From NCBI GenBank assembly GCA_025057695.1, contig JANWVB010000014.1:1-20198 (forward strand): a DNA stretch of 20,198 nt. Reading direction: 5' to 3'. Shown piece after piece: positions 7,686-14,153 of the stretch. How positions within the stretch are numbered: position 1 is the stretch's first letter; each line of letters starts with the position of its first letter. The position numbers were made by a program, and so were the translations under genes. A model generated the notes under the pieces. It searched no databases. It was given only the letters and a program-made list of their open reading frames with translations, and was not told the origin of the DNA. Origin of the DNA: Patescibacteria group bacterium. Lineage in GTDB: Bacteria; Patescibacteriota; Microgenomatia; UBA8517.

Positions 7686-7820
7686 TCAAAAAGGATGCAG
7701 TATCGCACCCGGAGGTTCTGCCAGAAACTTGTCAGTTTCTACTCATATTAGTAAACCTTGCCAATCAAAAGCAAATTCTGTTTCCGTAACTAATATAAAA
7801 GGTTTTCTTCGCTCACTCAT
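7686..7820 (-). pseudogene. Possible small gene interrupted by an in-frame TGA
   Basis: From ATG 7820 the frame reads MSERRKPFILVTETE and on for 25 codons to a TGA at 7743-7745, then continues in the same frame for 18 codons (VETDKFLAEPPGAILHPF) to a second TGA at 7686-7688. Both parts have coding-like composition. TGA is a normal stop elsewhere in this window (for example the family 4 glycosyltransferase and ftsH), so the likeliest readings are a decayed small gene or chance. It sits between the ftsH-linked cysteine-rich gene and the 123-aa orphan, which leaves this the only content of that gap. Confidence 0.25.
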
Positions 7821-7847
7821 ATTAATTAAATTTTCTTAAAGCTTGAA

Positions 7848-8399
7848 TCATGATGTCAAACAACACTCTTCTGAATTAACACAAAGCCCTTCAACAATTA
7901 GCTGTACTTTATTTTCAATCAGGTAACTGGGATTACATTCGCTAACCAAAGGACATTTAAAACAAGTTAGAATAGCCAATACCTCGCGCTCCGACGCAAC
8001 TGATAATTTAGGATTTCTTAAGCTAGACACATTTTCAACAATAACATCCTGTTGTCCTGTAAACACAAATTCACACAAAGGCGACTTGGTTCCTGTTGGA
8101 GTAAATAAACAATAGCTTGCAACGCCTGCCAAAAATCCATAAATTGAATTATCGCCTCTGTCTTCCCCTTCTTGTTGTTCTGGCAGTGGGGAATCTTTTA
8201 TTGTGGGCAGTGAAGTATTATCATTAGAGGGTTGCAAATCGTATCCTTTTCCTTCTTCAATATCTATCAGTTCTACCAACAAATTTCCTCGCACATCTTT
8301 AGGTAAACATTTTCCTTTTTGATTACAACTGTTACACACAACCTTAGCCAAATCAATTGAGAAACCTTCTGGCAACTGCAATTTCAATCTCTCACTCAT
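7848..8399 (-). CDS. Cysteine-rich protein translationally coupled to ftsH
   Basis: A 183-residue protein with 11 cysteines and no signal peptide. Near residue 23 it has CNSCNQKGKC (C-x2-C-x5-C), and near residue 150 CFKCPLVSEC with the same spacing and a Pro after the second Cys; two further Cys (YCLFTPTGTKSPLC) precede the second motif, so two metal or Fe-S sites are plausible. The middle (residues about 45-80) is acidic, Ser/Pro-rich and probably disordered. The ATG overlaps the ftsH stop as ATGA, so its translation should be coupled to ftsH. The CxxCPxxxxC element recurs in the gene at 4815-5147. Function unknown; a redox- or metal-responsive partner of the protease is a guess from context only. 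Confidence 0.7.
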   Translation of the reverse strand: MSERLKLQLPEGFSIDLAKVVCNSCNQKGKCLPKDVRGNLLVELIDIEEGKGYDLQPSNDNTSLPTIKDSPLPEQQEGEDRGDNSIYGFLAGVASYCLFTPTGTKSPLCEFVFTGQQDVIVENVSSLRNPKLSVASEREVLAILTCFKCPLVSECNPSYLIENKVQLIVEGLCVNSEECCLTS

Positions 8400-10264
8400 A
8401 ACTTGTTGTTTTTCTCACTACCAACTATTTTTTCAAACTCATCCCTGTCAAGCGTTTCTTTAGCAAGAAGAGCGTTAGCTACATCGTCAAGCTGTTTTCT
8501 ATGCTTTTTTAGAATAATCAAAGCCTGTTCGTATCCGGAATCAATAATTTTTTTCACTTCAGCATCTATTTTCTCCTGCATCGCAGGCGAAACTTGGAAA
8601 CCATCAGCCAAAAAACCAAAATCAGGATCAGGTTGGGGAGACAAATTAATAGGGCCTAAAGAACTCATGCCAAAATCTGTCACCATCGCTCTTGCTAAAG
8701 CCGTAGCGCGCTCTATATCGTTTGATGCTCCAGATGTCATTTCGTTAAATATCAACTCCTCAGCAGCTCTACCACCAAGCATTGCGGCAATTTGATCAAG
8801 CATGCGAGATTTGGTTTCATGTGTGCGATCCGCGGCCGGCGGAATAAGAGTATGCCCCAAGCTCATTCCACGAGCGACTATTGAAATTCTATGTACCGGA
8901 TCCATCTTGGGCAAAAAGTGTGTAACAATTGCATGACCGGATTCGTGATAGGCGGTAATTTTGCGATCCTCTTCCGATTGCAGGCGTTTTTTGGCAGGAC
9001 CTAGTTTTACTTTGGTTGCGGCTTCTTCTATGTCTACCATCTCAATTTCTTTTTTGTTTTCACGAGCCGCCTGTATTGCCGCTTCATTAAGCATATTTTC
9101 AAGATCTGCCCCAGAAAAACCAACAGTCCTGTCGGCAACTCGTTCCCAGTTGATGTTTTTTGCAAATTTTTTGCCTTTTGCGTGAATCTTCAAAATTTCT
9201 CTCCTGCCATCTCTGTCAGGCATGTCAAGCGTCACTCTTCTGTCAAATCTCCCCGGTCTCAAAAGCGCGGGATCAAGCAAATCGCCTCTGTTGGTGGCGG
9301 CAATCACAATGACATTGTCATTTGGAGTAAATCCATCCATCTCAACAAGAATTTGATTAAGCGTTTGCTCGCGCTCATCATGTCCTCCCATCACTCCACG
9401 TCCTCTTTGTCTGCCAATAGCGTCAATTTCATCTATGAAAATTATTGAAGGAGCGGAAGCTTTTGCCTGAGCAAAAAGATCCCTAACGCGAGATGCCCCA
9501 ACACCAACAAGCATTTCCATAAATTCGCTCCCTGCCATTGAGAAAAACGGCACGCCAGCTTCGCCGGCAACAGCTTTGGCAAGAAGTGTCTTGCCAACAC
9601 CCGCGGGACCAAAAAGCAAAACACCTTTAGGGGTACGAGCTCCAATATTTTTGTACTTTGTTGGATTTTTCAAAAAATCAACTACTTCCTCAAGCTCTTT
9701 TTTAGCGTCGTCAACTCCTGCAACATCCTTGAAAGTTACATTTTGTTTGCCTTTGGCAAAAAGTCTGGCTTTGCTTCTGCCAAAAGAAAAAATATCCTGG
9801 GCACCTTTAGTTTGAGCTTTAAGTATAAAAAAGAAAAAAGCTGCCATCAAAACAAGAGGCAAAACTAAACCCAAAAAGTCGCTTGCCGCCCGTGATAATG
9901 ACTGATCTACAACTTTATAAGGAACAGTTGAAGGATCTACGCCCGATTTTTCAAGCAAGTTAGCAAGACTGTCAGAGGCTTCTTTAGTGCTAGTTTTTAC
10001 CGATCCGTCCTCATAAGTTAGTATAAGCTTGCTATCTTGAACTAAAACTTCTTTTACCTTGCCATCCTTTATATCCCTTATAGCCTGTGAAATATCCACA
10101 CGACTATTGGTTCGTTGAAGGTCAATAATAGATACTATCACTGGCAAAAAGAAAATTATCAGAAAAATGGCAATCAATATTTTCCAAACATTTAACTTAA
10201 GTTTTAATTCAAACAAAGCCTTTTTTTTGCCGTTTTTTTGTTTATTTTGATTTAAAATTTTCAT
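8396..10264 (-). CDS. ftsH: ATP-dependent zinc metalloprotease FtsH
   Basis: Membrane-anchored AAA+ protease that unfolds and degrades membrane and short-lived soluble proteins. Two membrane segments flank a short periplasmic region: about residues 29-49 (VWKILIAIFLIIFFLPVIVS) and 132-150 (FLGLVLPLVLMAAFFFFIL). The AAA module has Walker A GPAGVGKT near residue 220 (usual form GPPGTGKT), Walker B IIFIDEIDAIGRQRG and the second region of homology AATNRGDLLDPALLRPGRFDRR. The protease domain has the zinc motif HESGH near residue 438 and the third ligand region TSGASNDIERAT. At 622 residues it is of normal length. A lysine-rich cytoplasmic N-terminal tail precedes the first membrane segment. It has a likely own promoter at 10293-10301 and overlaps the next gene by 4 nt. 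Confidence 0.97.
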   Translation of the reverse strand: MKILNQNKQKNGKKKALFELKLKLNVWKILIAIFLIIFFLPVIVSIIDLQRTNSRVDISQAIRDIKDGKVKEVLVQDSKLILTYEDGSVKTSTKEASDSLANLLEKSGVDPSTVPYKVVDQSLSRAASDFLGLVLPLVLMAAFFFFILKAQTKGAQDIFSFGRSKARLFAKGKQNVTFKDVAGVDDAKKELEEVVDFLKNPTKYKNIGARTPKGVLLFGPAGVGKTLLAKAVAGEAGVPFFSMAGSEFMEMLVGVGASRVRDLFAQAKASAPSIIFIDEIDAIGRQRGRGVMGGHDEREQTLNQILVEMDGFTPNDNVIVIAATNRGDLLDPALLRPGRFDRRVTLDMPDRDGRREILKIHAKGKKFAKNINWERVADRTVGFSGADLENMLNEAAIQAARENKKEIEMVDIEEAATKVKLGPAKKRLQSEEDRKITAYHESGHAIVTHFLPKMDPVHRISIVARGMSLGHTLIPPAADRTHETKSRMLDQIAAMLGGRAAEELIFNEMTSGASNDIERATALARAMVTDFGMSSLGPINLSPQPDPDFGFLADGFQVSPAMQEKIDAEVKKIIDSGYEQALIILKKHRKQLDDVANALLAKETLDRDEFEKIVGSEKNNKL

Positions 10265-10292
10265 TTTTTCAAATTCTTCTCAGCAAGAGTGG

Positions 10293-10301
10293 ATTATACC
10301 A
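10293..10301 (-). promoter_or_regulatory. Extended -10 promoter of ftsH
   Basis: Minus-strand TGG-TATAAT matches the extended -10 consensus exactly; the region 17 bp upstream (TTCTTT) is a poor -35. The predicted start point leaves roughly 20 nt of leader containing the purine-rich GAGAAGAA. Confidence 0.45.
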
Positions 10302-10324
10302 AACGAAAACTATTTAAAGAAGCT

Positions 10325-10705
10325 TCAAATAACTTTCGTGCCATTTGGAACTTTTTCAGATAAACTAAAAAGGACCGGCTTATTTTTTTCAGGATCCTTA
10401 TCATCAGAAACAAAATTTGCGGCCAAAAGCATACCCTCAGAATAATTTTGGATTCCATTTTCGTCTTTAGGACCAATTTTTTTAGGCACAAGATTTACAA
10501 CAAACGGAAATTGCCTGCCTATTATCTCTTCGGGCGCATAAAACTTCATAATACCTGCAAACACAGTTTTAACACCAATATCAGGACCAAAATCCACAGT
10601 AAGTTTCATCACCCAATGGCTCCAATTTGGGATGGTAGCATCTAAAACCGTGCCAATTCTGATATCTATTTTCTGAAAATCCGAAAGGGAAATTTCGTTT
10701 GACAT
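10325..10705 (-). CDS. tRNA-binding OB-fold protein (CsaA/Trbp111/MetG C-terminal type)
   Basis: The 126-residue protein is a single EMAP/tRNA-binding domain: SDFQKIDIRIGTVLDATIP at the start, KLTVDFGPDIGVKTVFAGI, FYAPEEIIGRQFPFVVNL and SEGMLLAA near the end are the conserved blocks. In other bacteria this fold occurs as the C-terminal domain of methionyl-tRNA synthetase or as free dimers that bind tRNA. It carries no synthetase catalytic domain. It lies 60 nt upstream of ftsH on the same strand. A TATAAT 10 nt before the ATG with TTGGTT 17 bp further upstream suggests a near-leaderless message. Confidence 0.85.
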   Translation of the reverse strand: MSNEISLSDFQKIDIRIGTVLDATIPNWSHWVMKLTVDFGPDIGVKTVFAGIMKFYAPEEIIGRQFPFVVNLVPKKIGPKDENGIQNYSEGMLLAANFVSDDKDPEKNKPVLFSLSEKVPNGTKVI

Positions 10706-10715
10706 AAGATTTACT

Positions 10716-10744
10716 ATTATATTAAATCATTAAAAAGCAACCAA
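10716..10744 (-). promoter_or_regulatory. Promoter of the tRNA-binding protein gene
   Basis: Minus strand TTGGTT (10739-10744), 17-bp spacer, TATAAT (10716-10721). The -10 is perfect, the -35 half matched. The ATG follows 10 nt after the -10, so the leader would be about three bases. Confidence 0.45.
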
Positions 10745-10818
10745 TAGCTTAAATTTTGTAAAATTTCTTTAAAAAAAATAAAAACTTAATATATTTTTAT
10801 ATATATTTCTAATAATTT

Positions 10819-11649
10819 ATGACAGATCACGATCCTTCCAGTTGGTCAATTAGTAAAGAAAATACTAACAAAGAATATGTGCCAAATATCAAAAGAGCGG
10901 GCTTACTGAATAAAAACCGGGAATTTGCCGATTTCTCTGAGCTGTGGAACCCTATCCAAGAAAAAATTCCAGAAACATTCTTAAGAACAATAGCTGTTAT
11001 AAATTTCGCAAGAGCAGAGGATCCCGGAGGACAAATTTTCGCCAGAAAACTTTATGGCGCACCTATAATTGGCAAGCATGAAGAAACTTCCTTTGTCGAT
11101 GAAAAAACCCAGATGAGACAAAGCTTAATATACATGAATGTTGACAAAAGTGTAAAAATTACAAAAGAAGAGTTTAGAGCCATTCTTGTCCACGAAATAG
11201 GGCACGCCGTTTTCAGAAATTTAAAAGAAGACGAACTAGAAAGGTGGTCTGCTATCGACACCGTTGAAGAAACTAGTGTCTCCGAATACGTTTCTGATAG
11301 AAGGAAATCCGGCAAACGACAAGATATAGTCAAAGATGATTTCTGTGAGAGTTTCGCCCTTTTTGTAGAAATTCCTGGATTATTAAAAATAATTGCGCCA
11401 CAAAGATATGCATACATGGAAGAATTATTTAGCAATTATGACGAACCTTTATTGATAGCAAAAAAAAGAGAAAACAGAGAAAGGGAAGTGGAAAAATACC
11501 AAACTGAAATGAGAAATCTAGGTTGGGACGAAGAAAAAATTCGTGCCGGTTATCAAGATGGTAAAAGATATCCATTAGACTGGATACCTCAATACATCCA
11601 AAAATACACTAAAACTACAAATACACCTGAAACAGAACAAACAAAATAA
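10819..11649 (+). CDS. Cytoplasmic zinc metalloprotease-like protein
   Basis: A 276-residue protein with HEIGH (H125, E126, H129) preceded by hydrophobic ILV, a SEYVS segment with Tyr157, and DDFCESFALFVE with Glu177. HExxH followed by a Tyr and then an E in a DDFxESFA context is the pattern of gluzincin-like proteins such as the anthrax lethal factor-like (ATLF) fold, where the Glu is the third zinc ligand and the Tyr assists catalysis; assignment to that family is tentative. No signal peptide or membrane segment is seen, so the protein should be cytoplasmic, unless it is delivered by a signal I cannot see. The C terminus (residues 210-276) is highly charged and helical. It is a single plus-strand gene with a very AT-rich promoter region. 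Confidence 0.72.
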   Translation: MTDHDPSSWSISKENTNKEYVPNIKRAGLLNKNREFADFSELWNPIQEKIPETFLRTIAVINFARAEDPGGQIFARKLYGAPIIGKHEETSFVDEKTQMRQSLIYMNVDKSVKITKEEFRAILVHEIGHAVFRNLKEDELERWSAIDTVEETSVSEYVSDRRKSGKRQDIVKDDFCESFALFVEIPGLLKIIAPQRYAYMEELFSNYDEPLLIAKKRENREREVEKYQTEMRNLGWDEEKIRAGYQDGKRYPLDWIPQYIQKYTKTTNTPETEQTK

Positions 11650-11687
11650 CAAATTATTTTTATCAAGGCACATTACTAAAATACATT

Positions 11688-11719
11688 ACTTAAGCAAGCC
11701 AATTGGTTTTTAATTAAGT
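11688..11719. terminator. Possible bidirectional terminator
   Basis: Between the convergent protease and trpS genes, ACTTAA (11688-11693) pairs with TTAAGT (11714-11719), enclosing AAGCC-AATT-GGTTT, which itself can form a 5-bp stem (one G-U pair) followed by T residues. The fold is AT-rich and imperfect. Confidence 0.35.
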
Positions 11720-11732
11720 GAAAATTAAGAAA

Positions 11733-12731
11733 TCATACAAAATAATCAATACTCATGGACCTGCGTACCTTCTTCATAGTTTCCATGGCCACCTCGCGGG
11801 CCTTTGCTGTGCCTTCTTTTAAAATCTTGTCCACTTCACTAGGGTTTTCCTCATAAAACTTCCTTCTTTCACGAATTGGGGACAAGAAATTGTTTATCAC
11901 TTCAGCAAGACGCTTTTTAACTTCAACATCTCCTATCCTGCCTTCGCGGTAGCGTAATTTAAAATCTTCCACCTCGTCCTTATTGGGATTAAAAGTGTCG
12001 TGGTAAATAAAAACAGGATTACCCTCGACTTTTCCGGGATCTGTGGCATGTTTTCTTTGTGGGTCTGTATACATGCTCATCGCTTTTTTATAAACCTCCT
12101 CAGGTGTATCTGACAAATAAATACAATTGCCCAAAGATTTGCTCATTTTTGCATTTCCATCCGTACCTACCAATCTAGGAACTTTGCCAACCAAAGCTTC
12201 CGGCTCATGAAAGGTCTCCCCATAGAGAGAATTAAACTTTCTAACTATTTCCCTGGTCTGCTCAATCATCGGAAGCTGGTCCTCTCCAACAGGAACAAGA
12301 TCCGCATTGACAACAGTTATATCAGCGGCCTGAGAAACTGGGTACAGAGCAAATCCTGCCGGCACACTTTTGCCAAATTCCTTTTGTTTTATCTCGTTTT
12401 TAACTGTGGGGTTTCTCAGCGCTCGCTCAAGAGTAACCAAATTAAGATAAAAAACCGTAAGCTCGGCAATCTCAGGAATTAGAGATTGAATGAAGAATGT
12501 GGTCTTTGAAGGATCCAATCCCACAGACAAATTATCCAAAAGCACTTCGCGAACATTATTTCTAACCTTCTTGGGATTGCTAAAATTATCAGTAAGCGCT
12601 TGTACATCCGCAATCAGCACAAACTGCTCGTACTCGTCTTGCAATTTAACCCGACTTTCTAGACTACCAACATAGTGCCCAAGATGAAGTCTGCCTGTAG
12701 GCCTATCGCCGGTTAAAATTCGCTTTTTCAT
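11733..12731 (-). CDS. trpS: Tryptophanyl-tRNA synthetase
   Basis: Class I aminoacyl-tRNA synthetase that charges tRNA-Trp. The HIGH motif appears as GRLHLGHYVG at about residues 13-22, and KMSKS (NAKMSKSLGN) at about residue 195, as in well-studied TrpS. The TrpRS-typical ALYPVSQAADI and VPVGEDQLPMIEQTREI blocks are present. The length of 332 residues matches the bacterial family. It is transcribed alone on the minus strand; a TGA-GATAAT extended -10-like element lies at 12755-12763. Nothing looks abnormal. Confidence 0.96.
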   Translation of the reverse strand: MKKRILTGDRPTGRLHLGHYVGSLESRVKLQDEYEQFVLIADVQALTDNFSNPKKVRNNVREVLLDNLSVGLDPSKTTFFIQSLIPEIAELTVFYLNLVTLERALRNPTVKNEIKQKEFGKSVPAGFALYPVSQAADITVVNADLVPVGEDQLPMIEQTREIVRKFNSLYGETFHEPEALVGKVPRLVGTDGNAKMSKSLGNCIYLSDTPEEVYKKAMSMYTDPQRKHATDPGKVEGNPVFIYHDTFNPNKDEVEDFKLRYREGRIGDVEVKKRLAEVINNFLSPIRERRKFYEENPSEVDKILKEGTAKAREVAMETMKKVRRSMSIDYFV

Positions 12732-12754
12732 ACTCTAAAAATTCCAAGTATCCT

Positions 12755-12763
12755 ATTATCTCA
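12755..12763 (-). promoter_or_regulatory. Extended -10-like element of trpS
   Basis: Minus-strand TGA-GATAAT lies 23 nt before the trpS ATG. One mismatch from the TGn-TATAAT consensus; no clear -35. Confidence 0.3.
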
Positions 12764-12816
12764 AAAAAAGTAAAAGAAAGCACCTGAAAACAAAAAAACA
12801 AAAATGAAGAGGTTAA

Positions 12817-13797
12817 CTAACTATGGCTTTTTGGAGGTTCAGTAGTAGTTGGCATATCACTTTTAGGTTCTACCTTGGGCAATAACACGACAGCATCAAA
12901 CATTTCTCCGTAACTCCTGCCTGTAGCATCTACAGTCTGGTTAGAAAATGGAGAGGAAGCTATACCATCAATAGCTGTAGGTTGATCAGTAAATCCAGAC
13001 CGGGTGTAAGCGTTGTAAAGAGTATTGTCTATTGGCGGTATGTCATACTGGTCTACCAACTCAACTACCCACTTTCTTTCTACCAACTGTTTCCCTAATA
13101 ATGCTTGTTGCTCATTTAACACCTCAAGTAAATCAGAACTTCGGTAAGAATACACAGAATAAACAATACCTCTCAACTCTGAGTTGCTACTTATAAAATT
13201 CTTCAACCCCCTAGCTCTATTTCCCTCAATGTCTTCTGTCCCCCGCTCGCCCAAACAAAATACTTTTATCCTACCTTCTTTTGCCGCCATTAAAATTTCA
13301 AGATAGCCACTGCCATACTCTTGGTGAAAATCCGACACAAAATTCTGATCTGAATCTTGGTGTTGGAGGTAATCATCTATTCTCTTTTGCCAGCTAGTAC
13401 CCACATCCAAAGCAACAAAAGAAACTCGTTTTCCTTCACTTGCGCCTCCCTCTCTTAGAAGCGAAGCGACAAACCTATCTTTTTGAACTCCTAATCTACC
13501 TTGTGGATCATTTATCGCTCCAGCTCTTAAAAACGCAACCTGCACATCTCCACTTGCGATATTGCTTATTACTAAATCCTTTGCATCCCGACCATACCTA
13601 TTCACATAATCAACCTGCTCAGTCGTAGCTTCTGAGGGAAGAAACGAATACTCAGGAAATGGAGGAATTGGGGATTGCTGAGGTTTTTTGTCTTGGCTAC
13701 AAGCTCCTAGGCCTAAAGCCGCTGTTCCAAAAAATAACGTCTTTAAAAAACCGCGCCTACCAATACTTGGTGGTCTGTCAACATCTACGTCGGACAT
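12817..13797 (-). CDS. Putative Tat-exported lipoprotein of unknown function
   Basis: The 326-residue protein starts with a signal containing twin arginines, IGRRGFLKT (Arg14, Arg15), a hydrophobic stretch FFGTAALGLG and a lipobox LGAC with Cys33. This predicts folding in the cytoplasm, Tat export and lipid anchoring on the outer face. After the Cys comes a Gln/Pro-rich linker, then a roughly 270-residue domain I do not recognise, with mixed strands and helices (LREGGASEGKRVSFVALDVGT, YLEILMAAKEGRIKVFCLG). The tail is Pro/Thr/Ser-rich (MPTTTEPPKSHS) and probably disordered. The gene is single, downstream of a CAU tRNA gene on the same strand. No active-site motif is evident; it could be a binding protein or an enzyme. 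Confidence 0.75.
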   Translation of the reverse strand: MSDVDVDRPPSIGRRGFLKTLFFGTAALGLGACSQDKKPQQSPIPPFPEYSFLPSEATTEQVDYVNRYGRDAKDLVISNIASGDVQVAFLRAGAINDPQGRLGVQKDRFVASLLREGGASEGKRVSFVALDVGTSWQKRIDDYLQHQDSDQNFVSDFHQEYGSGYLEILMAAKEGRIKVFCLGERGTEDIEGNRARGLKNFISSNSELRGIVYSVYSYRSSDLLEVLNEQQALLGKQLVERKWVVELVDQYDIPPIDNTLYNAYTRSGFTDQPTAIDGIASSPFSNQTVDATGRSYGEMFDAVVLLPKVEPKSDMPTTTEPPKSHS

Positions 13798-13883
13798 GAT
13801 ATTGTGAATATTACAACTAAACTTATCTCAATTTATTTTAAGTTAATAAAATTTCTAATGAAAATCAATATTCAAATTTGTTG

Positions 13884-13957
13884 TGCCAGGGGCGAGATTC
13901 GAACTCGCGACCTTCGGTTTATGAATCCGATGCTCTAACCAGCTGAGCTACCCGGGC
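13884..13957 (-). tRNA. tRNA-Met (CAU)
   Basis: A 74-nt cloverleaf on the minus strand: acceptor GCCCGGG/CCCTGGC, D-stem GCTC/GAGC with an AGCTGGTTA loop, anticodon loop TTCATAA, T-arm GCGAG-TTCGAAT-CTCGC, discriminator A. No CCA is encoded. Two stem positions do not pair: C4 with U69, and A31 with A39. The T32 and Y11-R24-type D stem fit an elongator tRNA-Met; tRNA-Ile2 (CAU, lysidine-modified) is the alternative. Its promoter overlaps that of the divergent tRNA gene at 14047-14116. Confidence 0.85.
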
Positions 13958-13965
13958 GCTGCCAA

Positions 13966-13994
13966 ATTTTAACTTATTTGAATTTGCTTCTCAA
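13966..13994 (-). promoter_or_regulatory. Promoter of the minus-strand CAU tRNA
   Basis: TTGAGA (13989-13994), exactly 17 bp, TAAAAT (13966-13971). Initiation would fall a base or two before the tRNA 5' end at 13957. Confidence 0.55.
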
Positions 13995-14006
13995 TGGATG
14001 TATAAT
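13978..14006 (+). promoter_or_regulatory. Promoter of the plus-strand CAU tRNA
   Basis: TTGAAT (13978-13983), exactly 17 bp, perfect TATAAT (14001-14006). It is the strongest sigma70-type promoter in the window and shares 13978-13994 with the opposite promoter. Transcription could continue into the gene at 14154. Confidence 0.6.
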
Positions 14007-14046
14007 CCAACCACAAGTATGAAAAATAAGATAAATCCACAAAACA

Positions 14047-14116
14047 TGCGGGGTAGTGTACGGCTGCACGGGAGGCTCATAATCTCCCAGGCTGGGTTCA
14101 ACTCCCAGCCCCGCAA
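14047..14116 (+). tRNA. Unusual tRNA with CAU anticodon
   Basis: A short 70-nt cloverleaf: acceptor TGCGGGG fully pairs with CCCCGCA, anticodon stem GGAGG/TCTCC with loop CTCATAA, T-arm CTGGG-TTCAACT-CCCAG, discriminator A, no CCA. The D-arm is abnormal: GTGT/GCAC with a loop of only six bases (ACGGCT), or a fifth A-T pair leaving four. The variable loop has four bases. The acceptor and the C32 loop recall bacterial initiator tRNA, but the usual unpaired 1-72 position is U-A here and the three G-C pairs low in the anticodon stem are absent. It may be the initiator, an elongator, or a decayed tRNA. Confidence 0.7.
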
Positions 14117-14153
14117 CAAAAATTGTTTGACAACTTTATGATATTTAGCAATC

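Noticed and set aside
7686..7820. Reassignment of UGA as glycine
   Set aside because: Recognisable genes such as ftsH and the family 4 glycosyltransferase end at UGA at the expected lengths, and none of the conserved proteins needs an internal UGA.
7570..7839. 89-codon plus-strand frame covering the gap before the cysteine-rich gene
   Set aside because: It overlaps the start of the 123-aa gene and the small split frame on the other strand, and has a Ser/Asn/Lys-rich, chance-like composition.
14127..14132. Perfect TTGACA before the 13-cysteine gene
   Set aside because: The place for a -10 at 16-18 bp falls on the start codon and reads AATCAT; no workable promoter results.
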